Below are positions 1-6,469 of a stretch of 10,401 nt of DNA, in pieces. Origin of the DNA: Pseudomonadota bacterium (GTDB taxonomy: Bacteria > Pseudomonadota > Alphaproteobacteria > Acetobacterales > Acetobacteraceae); assembly GCA_021826565.1 (NCBI GenBank), contig JAKAZJ010000031.1:1-10401 (forward strand). Direction: 5' to 3'. Under the pieces are notes generated by a model. That model was not told the origin of the DNA and made no database searches. It saw only the letters and a list, made by a program, of their open reading frames with translations. The translations under genes were made by a program, and so were the position numbers. How positions within the stretch are numbered: the stretch's first letter is position 1; each line of letters begins with the position of its first letter.

Positions 1-1236
1 CTGGAACTTCGCCGCCAGCCGCGCCCCCTGCGCGGCCAGATCCCGCGCCGGCACACCGGAATCATGCCGCGCCGTCAGCACCCGCCCATCGGCCAGACGC
101 AGCGCCGCCACCGCATCGGTATGCGCAAGCCCAGGCCGGAAATCGAACACCACGCGCTGGCGCAGCGCGACCAGGTCCGGGTCCGTCGCCACCGCCGCCG
201 AATAGCTGCCCAGCGCCCCCGTCTCCACCCCCGCCAGCGCCATCGCCGCGGTCTGGCGCAGGCTGAACTTGGCCTCCAACCCGGTCGCGGGTTCGGCGAT
301 GTTGCAGACCCGGTCGCAGGCCTCGGACAAGGTCAGGCGGATCTCGGCGACGTCCGCCGGGGTCAGGCGATGCGCCTCACGCAGGCCGCGCACCGCCTCG
401 ATCGGCGCATGGGTCAGGTAGCAGGCGGCATGGTATTTGAACAAATTGGCCAGGATGTAGAACCCGTCCGGCGGCGCTTCCCAGGCCAGCGCCGGGTGGA
501 AATCCGGGCCATGGGTGGCGGCGAAGCCCTGCGCGCACTCGATCGCGTCGGTTCGCGCCGTCAATCCGCGCGCCGCCAGCCGCGCCGCGAGCACGCCGGT
601 GCGCGCCGCCGCCCCGGCATGAAGCGGCTTGCAATCCGTCCCGAACTGGGATTTCAGCCCGGCCGCCTGGGTCGCCGCAATCCCGATCGCCACCGCCGTG
701 GTCCGCGCGTCCAACCCCAGCAGCCGCGCGCTTGCCGCCGCCGCCCCCAGGCAGCCGATGGTCGCGGTCGCATGGAAACCCAACCCGTCGTAATGCCCCG
801 GCGCCAGCGCCCGGCCGACCCGGCAGGCCAGCTCGGTCCCCGCCACCAGCGCCGTCAGCACCTCCGCCCCCGAAGCCTTGCGCGCTTCCCCCAGCGCCAG
901 CAGCGCCGGCAGGATGGCCACGGTGGGATGCCCCGGCATCGCCATGTTCACATCGTCGAAATCCAGCGCGTGCCCCGCCGCCCCGTTCAGCAGTGCGGCC
1001 GCCGTGACCGGGAAGCGCCCGGATTGGCCGATCGCGCCGGCCTGCGCGGCGCCGCCGGCATCCGCCAGCTCCGCGCCCAGATGCGCGGCCACCGGTTCGT
1101 CCGCCCCGGCCAGCGCGCACCCCACCAGGTCCAGCACCGCCTGGGCGGCGACCTGGCGCACCGGGGCGGGCAGATCGTCCCAGCGCGTGGCCGCGGCCTG
1201 TGCGGCCAGATGCAGCGTCAGTCCTTCGGCGTTCAT
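1..1236 (-). CDS. MmgE/PrpD family protein (2-methylcitrate dehydratase-like), C-terminus cut by window edge
   Basis: The minus strand reads without a stop from an ATG at 1236-1234 to the first base of the window, giving 412 residues. Family members are usually about 450, so some 40 C-terminal residues lie outside. GGGAGG sits about 6 bases before the ATG. Seen in the protein: the family's GHALDFDD motif at about 88-95, a GFHATATIG stretch at 153-161, and FGTDCKPLHAG at about 198-208. The family includes 2-methylcitrate dehydratase (propionate degradation), cis-aconitate decarboxylase and many uncharacterised members, probably cytosolic. The specific substrate cannot be read from sequence, and no prpB or prpC lies in view, so the prpD name is not justified. 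It lies 56 bases downstream of an enoyl-CoA hydratase in the same direction, which suggests co-transcription in an organic-acid or CoA-ester pathway. Family assignment is firm; the reaction is open. Confidence 0.9.
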   Translation of the reverse strand, partial: MNAEGLTLHLAAQAAATRWDDLPAPVRQVAAQAVLDLVGCALAGADEPVAAHLGAELADAGGAAQAGAIGQSGRFPVTAAALLNGAAGHALDFDDVNMAMPGHPTVAILPALLALGEARKASGAEVLTALVAGTELACRVGRALAPGHYDGLGFHATATIGCLGAAAASARLLGLDARTTAVAIGIAATQAAGLKSQFGTDCKPLHAGAAARTGVLAARLAARGLTARTDAIECAQGFAATHGPDFHPALAWEAPPDGFYILANLFKYHAACYLTHAPIEAVRGLREAHRLTPADVAEIRLTLSEACDRVCNIAEPATGLEAKFSLRQTAAMALAGVETGALGSYSAAVATDPDLVALRQRVVFDFRPGLAHTDAVAALRLADGRVLTARHDSGVPARDLAAQGARLAAKFQ

Positions 1237-1292
1237 GCAAGCCTCCCGTGTTGTGACGTCAGCTTCCGCAAGGCGCCGGGTTCCCGCCGCCG

Positions 1293-2087
1293 TCATTCCC
1301 CCCGGAACACCGCGGGCCGCTTTTCGTTGAAGGCGCGAATCCCCTCGCGCCGGTCCGCGGTGGGCACCATGCGGTTATACGCCTCGATCTCGAACATCAT
1401 GCCGCTGGCAAGGTCCATGTTCAGCCCGCGATCGACCGATTGCTTGATCTGGCGGACCGAGATCGGCGCGTTGGCGCAGATCCGCGCGGCGGTGGCGAGC
1501 GTGTCGGCAAGCAAAGTTTCCGCCGGGCAGATGCGGTTGACCATGCCCCATTCCAGCGCCTGTTCCACCGAGAACGGCGCGCCGGTCAGCAGGATCTCCT
1601 TCGCCCGGCGCGCGCCCACCGCGCGCGGCAGGTTCTGCGTGCCGCCGGCGCCCGGCATGATCCCGAGCGTGACTTCGGTCAGCGCGAAGCGCGCATGCGG
1701 CGCGGCGTAGATGAAATCGGCGGTCAGCGCGATCTCCAGCCCGCCGGCATAAGCGGCGCCATTCACCGCCGCGATCAGCGGCACCGGGCAGGCGAGCAGG
1801 GCACGGATCGCGCGCTCGAAGATCAGATGCTGGTCCTGCCATTGCCGGTCGGTCATGCCGTTGCGCTCTTTCAGATCGCCCCCGGCACAGAACGCGCGGT
1901 CACCGGCCCCGGTCAGCACCACGCAGCTTTGCGCGGCCGGATCGGCGGCGATCGCGTCGAACAGCGCCAGCAGATCCCGGCCGAGCTGGGTATTCATCGC
2001 GTTCGCGGAAGCGGGCCGGTTCAACGTGACCAGCAGCGTATGCGCCTGGGGGGTTTCGACCTTTAGCGTTTCGTATGTGGGGGTCAT
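1293..2087 (-). CDS. Enoyl-CoA hydratase/isomerase (crotonase fold), catalytically complete
   Basis: A 264-residue protein of normal crotonase length. Oxyanion-hole elements are FCAGGD at 66-71 and NGAAYAGG at 109-116. Both glutamates used by classic hydratases are present: E118 in GGLEIAL and E138 in ALTEVTLG, followed by IMPGAGGTQNLPRAVG. It should therefore add water to a trans-2-enoyl-CoA. The DLKER stretch at 71-75 recalls the AUH/methylglutaconyl-CoA hydratase branch (leucine degradation), but that subgroup is inference. The C-terminus NEKRPAVFRGE is the usual crotonase tail. The ATG at 2087 has no clear Shine-Dalgarno sequence, yet the next ATG (codon 31) would remove the first conserved strand, so 2087 is kept. 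It lies upstream of the MmgE/PrpD gene with a 56-base gap, and divergent from the second crotonase gene across 120 bases. Confidence 0.93.
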   Translation of the reverse strand: MTPTYETLKVETPQAHTLLVTLNRPASANAMNTQLGRDLLALFDAIAADPAAQSCVVLTGAGDRAFCAGGDLKERNGMTDRQWQDQHLIFERAIRALLACPVPLIAAVNGAAYAGGLEIALTADFIYAAPHARFALTEVTLGIMPGAGGTQNLPRAVGARRAKEILLTGAPFSVEQALEWGMVNRICPAETLLADTLATAARICANAPISVRQIKQSVDRGLNMDLASGMMFEIEAYNRMVPTADRREGIRAFNEKRPAVFRGE

Positions 2088-2121
2088 GAGGCGGGTCCGT
2101 CGCGCAGTGGCGACCCGAGGC

Positions 2122-2142
2122 TAGCCCGCGTCCCCGGCGCGG
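2122..2142. promoter_or_regulatory. Perfect 7-bp inverted repeat between the divergent crotonase genes
   Basis: GCCCGCG at 2122-2128 and CGCGGGC at 2136-2142 are exact reverse complements with a 7-base spacer. They lie in the 120-base region that must hold the promoters of both crotonase genes. This could be a regulator-binding site or a hairpin in the minus-strand leader. In such GC-rich DNA a 7-bp match can arise by chance, and no -35/-10 pair is clear on either side. Confidence 0.3.
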
Positions 2143-2207
2143 GCCACCCCGCTTCCCATCCTCGCCGCTCCGCCGCACACTGCCCGCGTCATCTGGGGAA
2201 CCCATCC

Positions 2208-2984
2208 ATGAGCTTCGAGACGATCGGCCTCGACCGCGCCGGCGCTTTGGCGATCATCGAGATCCGCCGCCCGCCCAATAATTTCGTCTCGGTGCCGCTG
2301 GTGGCCGAGATCGCCGACGCGCTGGAATCCCTGGACCGCGACCCCGCCTGCCGCGCGATCGTGCTGTGCGCCGCGGGCAAGCATTTCTGCGCCGGGGCCG
2401 ATTTCTCCTCACGCGGCCCGGACGGCCGCGGCGAGCCGGTGGAACGCGGCCGGCATCTCTACAAGGAAGCGGTCCGGCTGTGGCGCACCGGCAAGCCGAT
2501 CGTCGCCGCGGTGCAGGGGGCCGCGATCGGCGCCGGGCTCGGCCTGGCGGTGATGGCGGATTTCCGCGTGGCCAGCCCGGACGCGCGGCTATCGGCCAAT
2601 TTCACCCGCATGGGCTTCCACCCGGGCTTCGGCCTGACCGCCACGCTCCCGCGCCTGATCGGCGCGCAGAAGGCGGCCCTGGTGTTCTACACCGGCCGGC
2701 GCTTCACCGGTGAGGAAGCGCTGGCGATGGGCCTGATCGACCAGCTGGTCCCCGCGGAACAGCTCCGCACCGCCGCGATCGCGCTTGCCACCGAGATCGC
2801 CGGCGCCGGACCGCTGGCGATCGTGTCCACCCGCGAAACCCTGCGCCGCGGCCTGGCGGACGCCGTGCAGGCCGCCACCGAGCGCGAATACCAGGAACAG
2901 ACCTGGCTGCGTCAGACCGAGGATTTCCGCGAAGGCACGCGCGCCATGGCGGAACGTCGCCCGCCCGCGTTCACGGGAACCTGA
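2208..2984 (+). CDS. Crotonase-fold protein lacking both hydratase glutamates
   Basis: A 258-residue enoyl-CoA hydratase/isomerase family protein with GGGGAA 7 bases before the ATG. The CoA-binding and oxyanion elements are kept: FCAGADF at 60-66 and QGAAIGAGLGLAVMADF at 103-119. Aligned by eye with the neighbouring hydratase, the two catalytic glutamates are replaced by G112 and F132. The aspartate that PaaG-type isomerases use after LGLIP is also missing: the sequence is MGFHPGFG, with G140 in that place. It is therefore unlikely to be an ordinary hydratase. It may be an isomerase, thioesterase, lyase or other crotonase-fold enzyme, or one using different residues. The C-terminus REGTRAMAERRPPAFTG is normal, so it is not degraded. 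The stop lies 3 bases from the convergent end of the next gene. Fold certain, reaction unknown. Confidence 0.92.
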   Translation: MSFETIGLDRAGALAIIEIRRPPNNFVSVPLVAEIADALESLDRDPACRAIVLCAAGKHFCAGADFSSRGPDGRGEPVERGRHLYKEAVRLWRTGKPIVAAVQGAAIGAGLGLAVMADFRVASPDARLSANFTRMGFHPGFGLTATLPRLIGAQKAALVFYTGRRFTGEEALAMGLIDQLVPAEQLRTAAIALATEIAGAGPLAIVSTRETLRRGLADAVQAATEREYQEQTWLRQTEDFREGTRAMAERRPPAFTGT

Positions 2985-2987
2985 CCG

Positions 2988-3656
2988 CTACGGCGCGAAC
3001 CCGGTCTTGGTGCGCAGGAACTCCAGCCGGTACACGCCCATCAGCGGCGGCTCGCGCACCCCGGCGCGGGCCAGCATGGGCGCGAGCTCGGCCAGTTCCA
3101 GCGCGTCCACATCCATCGCCTCGACCAGCAGGCACCAGCCGGGCGGCATTTCGATATCGGTACGGTCGCGCGTTTCGGTGGTGCGCACGCCCGAGGCCAA
3201 CAGGTTGGTGTGGCACAGATGCGCGCCGGCGATGCGCGGCAGTCCCGCCACCGCGCGGGTGACCGCGCGCAATTCGTTGGCGAGCCAGGTCTCCGCCTCG
3301 AACCGCAACGTGGCCATGACGCCGCCCAGGCCGGGACCGCGGCTTTCTTCCACCGCGGTCAGCGCGCGCACGGTGTTCTGGAAGCCGGCGGTGACTTCGC
3401 GCGTGGCCGGGGTGGGATCGTTCAGCCGCGCGGCGTAGTCCGAGCCGGTGATCACGCCCATCGAGTCCGCCTCGTACAAGGTGAAATACTCGGGCGCGGT
3501 GTTCGGCTCGGCGGCGATCAGACGCCGGCCGCGGCGGAAACCGGGGATGCCGACGCGCTCCGGCATGTGTTCGTGCATGTGCCAGTCGTAGAACCGCTCG
3601 CGCAACTCCGGCGCGATGCCGTTCCAGATCGCAATCGCCGCCTCGCCTGCCAGCAC
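2988..3656 (-). CDS. Uncharacterised two-part protein with HMHEHMPER motif (dimeric alpha/beta-barrel-like)
   Basis: I do not assign a specific function. From the GTG at 3656 the protein has 222 residues. The N-terminal half has AIWNGIAPELRERFYDWHMHEHMPERVGIPGFRRGRR at about 9-45, followed by YFTLYEA at 57-63. A W-H-x-x-E-H-M-PER-x-G-I-PGF-x-x-G-RR pattern followed by a 'YFTLYE' strand resembles EthD/ferredoxin-like alpha/beta barrels. The C-terminal half has a second strand-like block (GWCLLVEAMDVDALELAELAPML at 173-195, then MGVYRLEF), suggesting two barrel units. The GTG is chosen because GGGAGGGG ends 3 bases before it, with the GGAGG core 5 bases away. An ATG at 3686 would add 10 residues but has no spaced ribosome-binding site. 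It is downstream of the SMP-30 gene with a 103-base gap, so a shared pathway is likely but unproven. Confidence 0.82.
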   Translation of the reverse strand: MLAGEAAIAIWNGIAPELRERFYDWHMHEHMPERVGIPGFRRGRRLIAAEPNTAPEYFTLYEADSMGVITGSDYAARLNDPTPATREVTAGFQNTVRALTAVEESRGPGLGGVMATLRFEAETWLANELRAVTRAVAGLPRIAGAHLCHTNLLASGVRTTETRDRTDIEMPPGWCLLVEAMDVDALELAELAPMLARAGVREPPLMGVYRLEFLRTKTGFAP

Positions 3657-3717
3657 CGACCCCTCCCGCTTCAGGATTCGCGCCATCCTGGCACGAACCG
3701 GAGCGCCACGGGAGGGT

Positions 3718-3752
3718 GCGCGGGGCGTTGCGCGGCCGGCGCCGTCCCGCGC
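3718..3752 (-). terminator. GC-rich inverted repeat between the SMP-30 gene and the downstream gene
   Basis: GCGCGGG at 3718-3724 pairs exactly with CCCGCGC at 3746-3752, with further GC-rich pairing possible in the 21-base loop. It begins 8 bases after the SMP-30 stop on the minus strand. No T-run follows, so it could be a partial terminator, an RNA-processing or stability element, or chance in GC-rich DNA. Confidence 0.25.
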
Positions 3753-3759
3753 CCTTGGG

Positions 3760-4674
3760 TCAGGTCTGGAAATTAAGCCGCAGCCCCGGCTCGTCCCATT
3801 CCATCGCCCCGATCCGGCCCGTTTCCGACAGCGAGATATACGCCGTCCGCAGATCCTTGCCGGCGAAACAGATATTCGTGGGATGGGTATCCGGCATCGC
3901 CACCTGGCGCAGCACGCGCCCATCCGGGGCAATCACGGTGATGCAGCCGGTGACCAGCGTGGCGACGCAGATATTGCCCGCGGCCGTCACCGCGAGACTG
4001 TCGAAGCGCTGATATCCCGCCAGCCCCGCCACCAGCCGTCCGCCATGCGGGGACGGAAAATCCAGCTTGCGCACCTGCCCCGGCCCGATCACGTCGAAGG
4101 CCCATAACCGCGCCGGTTCGGTATCGGCCACGTACACCGTGCGCCCATCCGGCGACAGACCCACGCCGTTGGGCGACAGGATCGGGTACGCAGCCTCGAT
4201 GATCCGCGATCCGTCCGGCAGGGCGTAATACAGGCCGCCATGGTCGCGCCGACGCGCGTAGCGTTTGCCCAGATCGGTGAACCAGAACCCGCCCGCGGTG
4301 TCGAACACCAGATCGTTCGGCGCCGACAGCCGGTTGCCGTTACACTCGGCATATAATGTGCGGAACGCCCCGGTCGCGGGGTCGATCCGCTGGATCGACC
4401 CGCCGGCATAATCCGCCGCCGGACCTTCGGCCATGAAATGCCCGGGCCGGTAAAGGCCGCCGCCGTTGTTGCAGCAATACAAGGCCCCGTCCGGCCCCAC
4501 CGCGAGCCCGTTCGGCCCGCCGCCGGTGGCCGCCAGCACCGACACCGCCCCGTCCGGCGCGATCCGCGAGACCTGCCGCCCCGCGATCTCGGTCACCACC
4601 ACCGATCCGTCCGCCAGCACCGCCGGGCCTTCGGGAAACCCGAATCCGCCCGCCACGATTCGTATGTCCGCCAT
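3760..4674 (-). CDS. SMP-30/gluconolactonase/LRE-family beta-propeller protein
   Basis: A 304-residue protein from the ATG at 4674, preceded by GGGAGGAA at good spacing; a longer reading to 4731 adds an arginine-rich stretch and is not used. This is the usual length for the six-bladed SMP-30 fold. All expected divalent-metal ligands are visible: E15 in FPEGP, N120 in SAPND, N169 in SPNG and D225 in FDSLAV. Repeated blade motifs include PDGAVSVL, GPNGLAVGPDGALY, PNGVGLSPDGRTVYVADT and the final NICFAGKDLRTAYIS. Members hydrolyse lactones or act on sugar acids and ring-derived lactones; the exact substrate is not predictable. No signal peptide is seen, so it is probably cytosolic. It is 90 bases downstream of the DJ-1/PfpI gene in the same direction and may share its transcript. 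Confidence 0.93.
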   Translation of the reverse strand: MADIRIVAGGFGFPEGPAVLADGSVVVTEIAGRQVSRIAPDGAVSVLAATGGGPNGLAVGPDGALYCCNNGGGLYRPGHFMAEGPAADYAGGSIQRIDPATGAFRTLYAECNGNRLSAPNDLVFDTAGGFWFTDLGKRYARRRDHGGLYYALPDGSRIIEAAYPILSPNGVGLSPDGRTVYVADTEPARLWAFDVIGPGQVRKLDFPSPHGGRLVAGLAGYQRFDSLAVTAAGNICVATLVTGCITVIAPDGRVLRQVAMPDTHPTNICFAGKDLRTAYISLSETGRIGAMEWDEPGLRLNFQT

Positions 4675-4764
4675 AGCCCGTTCCTCCCGTCCGCCGCGGC
4701 GTCCCCGCGATCCAGACGCGAAGCACACCACCCAAGCGCGCCAGGAGCAACCCGCGCCGACGCG

Positions 4765-5481
4765 TCAGGCTGCCGCGGGCCGCGCGACCCGGGGTGGTGC
4801 CGCCCGCATCGCAGCGTTGACCGAAGCGGCGAGCGGCACCGCGGAATTCGGGCTCTGCCCGGTCATCAAGGTCCCATCCGTCACCACCTGCGGCTGGAAA
4901 TCGGGTCCAGCGCTCAGCCGCGCGCCCAGACTGGCCAGTCGCGTCGCGAGCAGGAACGGCACCTGGTCGTCGAGATGGACCGCGCGTTCCTCGGAATCGG
5001 TAAAACAGGCGATCGAACGGCCCGCGACCAGCGGGGCGCCGTCCGCGCGCCTGACGCCGATGAACCCAGCCGGACCATGGCACACTGCGGCGACGATCCG
5101 GCCCGCGTCCAGCGCATCCGTGATGGTGCGGCCGAGTGCCGCATTATCGGGAAAATCCCACATCGTTCCATGCCCGCCGGCCAGGAACAGCGCATCGTAA
5201 TCGCGGGCATCGAGGTCGGCGACCGCCCGGCTCTGCCGTGCCGCCGCAAGCGCTTCCGGGTCGTCCTGGAAGCGGCGCACCGACGCGGAAACCGCCTCTC
5301 CGACAAGACTGCGCGGATCGATCGGCACCACGCCGCCGCGGATCGAGGCGATCGTGACCGCGTGCCCTGCATCGACGAAGGCATAATAGGGGCCCGCGAG
5401 CTCCTCGTACCAGACACCGGTCGGCGCGGCCTCATGCGGCATGGCGGTATGCGATGTCGTGACAATGAGTATCTTGCGCAT
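4765..5481 (-). CDS. DJ-1/PfpI family protein, Hsp31/glyoxalase III-like
   Basis: A 238-residue type 1 glutamine-amidotransferase-fold protein with AGGAG 7 bases before the ATG at 5481. The nucleophile elbow is AAVCHGPAGF at 131-140, with C134 and H135. The partner acid is E26 in GVWYEELAGPYY. The AGGHGTMWDFPD loop at 101-112 matches Hsp31-type members, which convert methylglyoxal to D-lactate without glutathione (glyoxalase III) and may act as chaperones or in deglycation. Family and catalytic residues are seen; the glyoxalase III role is inference from the family. The tail RAAPPRVARPAAA after about residue 226 is low-complexity. It is the first gene of the minus-strand series that continues into the SMP-30 gene, which would fit reactive-carbonyl or lactone handling, and it is divergent from the SOUL gene. 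Confidence 0.92.
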   Translation of the reverse strand: MRKILIVTTSHTAMPHEAAPTGVWYEELAGPYYAFVDAGHAVTIASIRGGVVPIDPRSLVGEAVSASVRRFQDDPEALAAARQSRAVADLDARDYDALFLAGGHGTMWDFPDNAALGRTITDALDAGRIVAAVCHGPAGFIGVRRADGAPLVAGRSIACFTDSEERAVHLDDQVPFLLATRLASLGARLSAGPDFQPQVVTDGTLMTGQSPNSAVPLAASVNAAMRAAPPRVARPAAA

Positions 5482-5517
5482 GGCTTGCTCCTGAAACGCA
5501 ACATCGGAGCGGTGGAA

Positions 5518-5542
5518 CCGGGCGACGCGTCCGGCCGCCCGG
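5518..5542. promoter_or_regulatory. 7-bp inverted repeat upstream of the DJ-1/PfpI gene
   Basis: CCGGGCG at 5518-5524 and CGCCCGG at 5536-5542 are exact reverse complements with an 11-base spacer. They lie 37 bases upstream of the DJ-1/PfpI start, in the 151-base divergent region shared with the SOUL gene. This is a candidate operator or leader hairpin; chance cannot be excluded at this GC content. I recognise nothing else in this gap. Confidence 0.25.
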
Positions 5543-5632
5543 CCCCCGGTGCGCCGCAGACCTGGGCATGGCGTCGGTCAGCCGCAAGCCGCCGATCCCG
5601 CCGCGGGTTGCGCCGATCAACACGAATGATTG

Positions 5633-6322
5633 ATGCGACGACTTCCCGATAAAGCGATTACGGATATCATGCGCAGCCCGCCGCTGCGTCTGATCGGAAT
5701 CTCCGCGATGGTTGCGCCTTTTGTCCTCGCCGCCCGTTCCCTGTTCGGGATTCGCTCCGACACCGAGGAACCGCGGGGCTCGGTCATCGATCACCTCGCG
5801 GCCGTCGAGATCCGGGAGTACGGACCCCGTCTCGCCGCCGAAACCACCGTCAGCGGCAGCGGGGACAGCGCCCGTTCCCAGGGGTTTCGCCGCCTCGCCG
5901 CATATATCTTCGGCGCCAATCTTGGTGGCGGGAAAATCGCGATGACCGCGCCGGTGGTCCAGACGCCGGAACCCGAGAAGATCGCGATGACCGCGCCGGT
6001 CGCGCAAACCAGCGACGGCGCGGGGCGCTGGACCATCCGCTTTTTCATGCCGAGCGCTTACACCGCGCAGACCCTGCCGCGTCCCACCGATCCCGAAATC
6101 CGCATCGTCGCCGTCCCCAACGAGACCTACGCCGTGCTCCGGTTCGCCGGCAACCGCACCCAGGCGCGGGTTGCCGCCGAGCAGGCGCGGCTGCTGGACC
6201 TGCTCGCCCCCAGTCGCTGGCGGATCGAGGGTCCGCCAACGGCCTGGTTCTTCGACCCGCCCTGGACCCTTCCTTTTCTCCGTCGCAATGAGGTCGCGGT
6301 GCGGGTCGGTTCCCAGCCGTAA
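5633..6322 (+). CDS. SOUL-family heme-binding-like protein with N-terminal membrane anchor
   Basis: About 229 residues from the ATG at 5633. A TTG just before it and an ATG at 5669 are alternatives; none has a convincing ribosome-binding site. The N-terminus (PPLRLIGISAMVAPFVLAARSLFG) is a single hydrophobic segment after basic residues, so it is probably a membrane anchor or signal sequence that places the domain outside the cytoplasm. The SOUL domain is recognised by VEIREYGPRLAAET, FRRLAAYIFGAN and the hallmark KIAMTAPV, then FFMPSAYT, and near the end PTAWFFDPPWTLPFLRRNEVAVRV. KIAMTAPV occurs twice, one 15-residue unit apart. SOUL/HBP proteins bind heme or porphyrins in eukaryotes; the bacterial role is unclear and heme binding here is not shown. 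Nothing nearby points to heme metabolism. Confidence 0.9.
   Translation: MRRLPDKAITDIMRSPPLRLIGISAMVAPFVLAARSLFGIRSDTEEPRGSVIDHLAAVEIREYGPRLAAETTVSGSGDSARSQGFRRLAAYIFGANLGGGKIAMTAPVVQTPEPEKIAMTAPVAQTSDGAGRWTIRFFMPSAYTAQTLPRPTDPEIRIVAVPNETYAVLRFAGNRTQARVAAEQARLLDLLAPSRWRIEGPPTAWFFDPPWTLPFLRRNEVAVRVGSQP
5936..6000 (+). repeat. Exact 20-bp direct repeat, 45-bp period, inside the SOUL gene
   Basis: The 20 bases at 5936-5955 recur identically at 5981-6000. Each copy encodes the IAMTAPV core with its preceding lysine codon (AAA in one, AAG in the other) just outside. The spacing of 45 bases is 15 codons, so the reading frame is kept. Doubling of this motif is familiar in bacterial SOUL proteins, but the identity at DNA level suggests a recent duplication or conversion. 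Confidence 0.8.
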
Positions 6323-6329
6323 GCCCTTC

Positions 6330-6346
6330 GGCCGGCGCGTCCGGCC
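6330..6346 (+). terminator. Possible terminator hairpin after the SOUL gene
   Basis: GGCCGG at 6330-6335 and CCGGCC at 6341-6346 form a perfect 6-bp stem with a 5-base loop, starting 8 bases after the SOUL stop codon. There is no T-run after it, so Rho-independent function is doubtful. It does separate the SOUL gene from ccrM. The remaining roughly 120 bases before ccrM hold no gene I can support. Confidence 0.35.
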
Positions 6347-6469
6347 ACGGCGGTGCGGGAAGGCGCCGACTTTCAAACTGACGCACTCCCCCGCCACGGA
6401 CCTCCGTATTGACGCGGCCTCGGCGCCCCCGTCACCATACCGGATCACAAACCCCCGGTCCGCCCCGCC

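Noticed and set aside
377..1240. Minus-strand open frame overlapping the MmgE/PrpD gene in another frame
   Set aside because: It is a low-complexity Gly/Ala/Arg translation; the correct frame from ATG 1236 shows the family motifs.
1254..1261. TGACGTCA palindrome between the hydratase and MmgE/PrpD genes
   Set aside because: It is a single 8-bp palindrome within a likely operon gap; too short to claim as an operator without a second copy or conservation.
64..1710. Long plus-strand open frame opposite the MmgE/PrpD and hydratase genes
   Set aside because: Its translation is rich in Arg, Pro, Gly and Gln with no recognisable domain, and it lies antisense to two clearly conserved genes; long antisense frames are expected at this GC content.
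3657..3932. Upstream extension of the HMHEHMPER protein to 3932
   Set aside because: It would run about 170 bases into the end of the same-strand SMP-30 gene, and the extra residues show no conserved pattern.
6409..6441. TTGACG at 6409 as a -35 box for ccrM
   Set aside because: No acceptable -10 hexamer lies at 16-18 bases (TCACCA at 17), so a promoter cannot be supported from this alone.
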